This document shows positions 63,950-64,000 of a stretch of 64,000 nucleotides of DNA, piece by piece. The notes beneath the pieces were generated by a model. That model ran no database searches, was not told the DNA's origin, and saw only the letters and a list, made by a program, of their open reading frames with translations. Source of the stretch: Symsagittifera roscoffensis. Lineage: Eukaryota; Xenacoelomorpha; Acoela; Convolutidae. The stretch is from NCBI RefSeq assembly GCF_963678635.1, contig NC_087064.1, forward strand, positions 12,138,819 through 12,202,818, read 5' to 3'. The stretch's first letter is position 1. The number at the start of each line of letters is the position of its first letter. Position numbers and translations under genes: made by a program.

Positions 63950-64000
63950 GCATCGGTGGTTCAGTGGAAGGGTTGACGCGGGTTGAAGTTTCGAAGAAAA
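63950..64000 (+). pseudogene. tRNA-Gly-derived unit 13, cut by the window end
   Basis: GCATCGGTGGTTCAGTGGAA canonical 5' half, then a deletion leaves GGTTGACGCGGGTTGAAG. The array probably continues beyond 64,000. Confidence 0.5.

Larger units (their letters stand above)
60540..64000 (+). repeat. ~284-bp tandem array of tRNA-Gly-derived units (at least 13)
   Basis: tRNA-like starts at 60,652, 60,933, 61,217, 61,502, 61,783, 62,070, 62,357, 62,630, 62,947, 63,153, 63,383, 63,666 and 63,950. Most intervals are 281-287 bases, with two short ones (206, 230) and one long (317). Each unit is a ~71-base tRNA-Gly(GCC)-like sequence followed by a spacer with CAGAGCAGCAAA, TTACTGTTCCACTGTCAAAA, AGAGGAAAACTACTCAAATA and TTTCATGGTTTTGATTCGAAA. 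Divergence between units is high, so the array is old. Confidence 0.85.

Overview
The window is eukaryotic and most likely metazoan. It has split genes with GT/AG introns, a calmodulin-type EF-hand gene, nuclear tRNA genes with intact A/B boxes, LTR and non-LTR retrotransposons, a tRNA-derived SINE and MITE-like elements. Host exons are GC-rich islands in AT-rich introns, which makes them easy to see. I cannot name the species; env-bearing Ty3/gypsy-like elements are known from several animal groups, including tunicates, but that is only a hint.

Region 1 (1-32,480) is a dense block of LTR retroelements. About 7.95 kb at the left edge (1-7,952) recurs at 21,164-29,117 with roughly 0.25% visible differences, so the window starts inside a ~21.2 kb direct repeat. 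Two families are interleaved. Element A is Ty3/gypsy-like with LTRs, gag with zinc knuckles, protease, RT-RNase H and integrase. It is complete but heavily mutated at 25,628-32,480 and truncated at 4,463-7,951. Element B is unusually G-poor on the + strand. It carries RT-RNase H, integrase, a membrane-anchored Pro/Ser-rich ORF, an envelope-like glycoprotein and a second Pro/Ser-rich ORF followed at once by a short intron-like sequence. B is present as three overlapping partial copies joined at abrupt junctions, every copy broken.

Region 2 (32,486-49,680) is a host gene on the + strand. Seven exons can be chained with exact phase agreement at every junction. They end in a Lys/Arg/Gly-rich tail at 49,680. 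I do not recognise the protein. Its introns hold two SINE copies, a Tc1-like MITE, a hAT-like repeat, several tandem repeats and, in the 10 kb last intron, a nearly full-length CR1/jockey-type LINE (41,605-45,395).

Region 3 (50,204-58,887) is the 3' part of a calmodulin-like gene on the - strand. Four exons chain in phase; the N-lobe is calmodulin-like and the C-lobe has decayed calcium loops. Its 6.2 kb intron holds a tRNA-Arg(ACG) array with two good copies and several degenerate ones, an assembly gap (53,427-53,626), a THAP-like fragment and a decayed LINE endonuclease.

Region 4 (58,888-64,000) holds a palindromic foldback element (59,094-59,350) and a ~284 bp tandem array of at least 13 degenerate tRNA-Gly units that continues past the window end.
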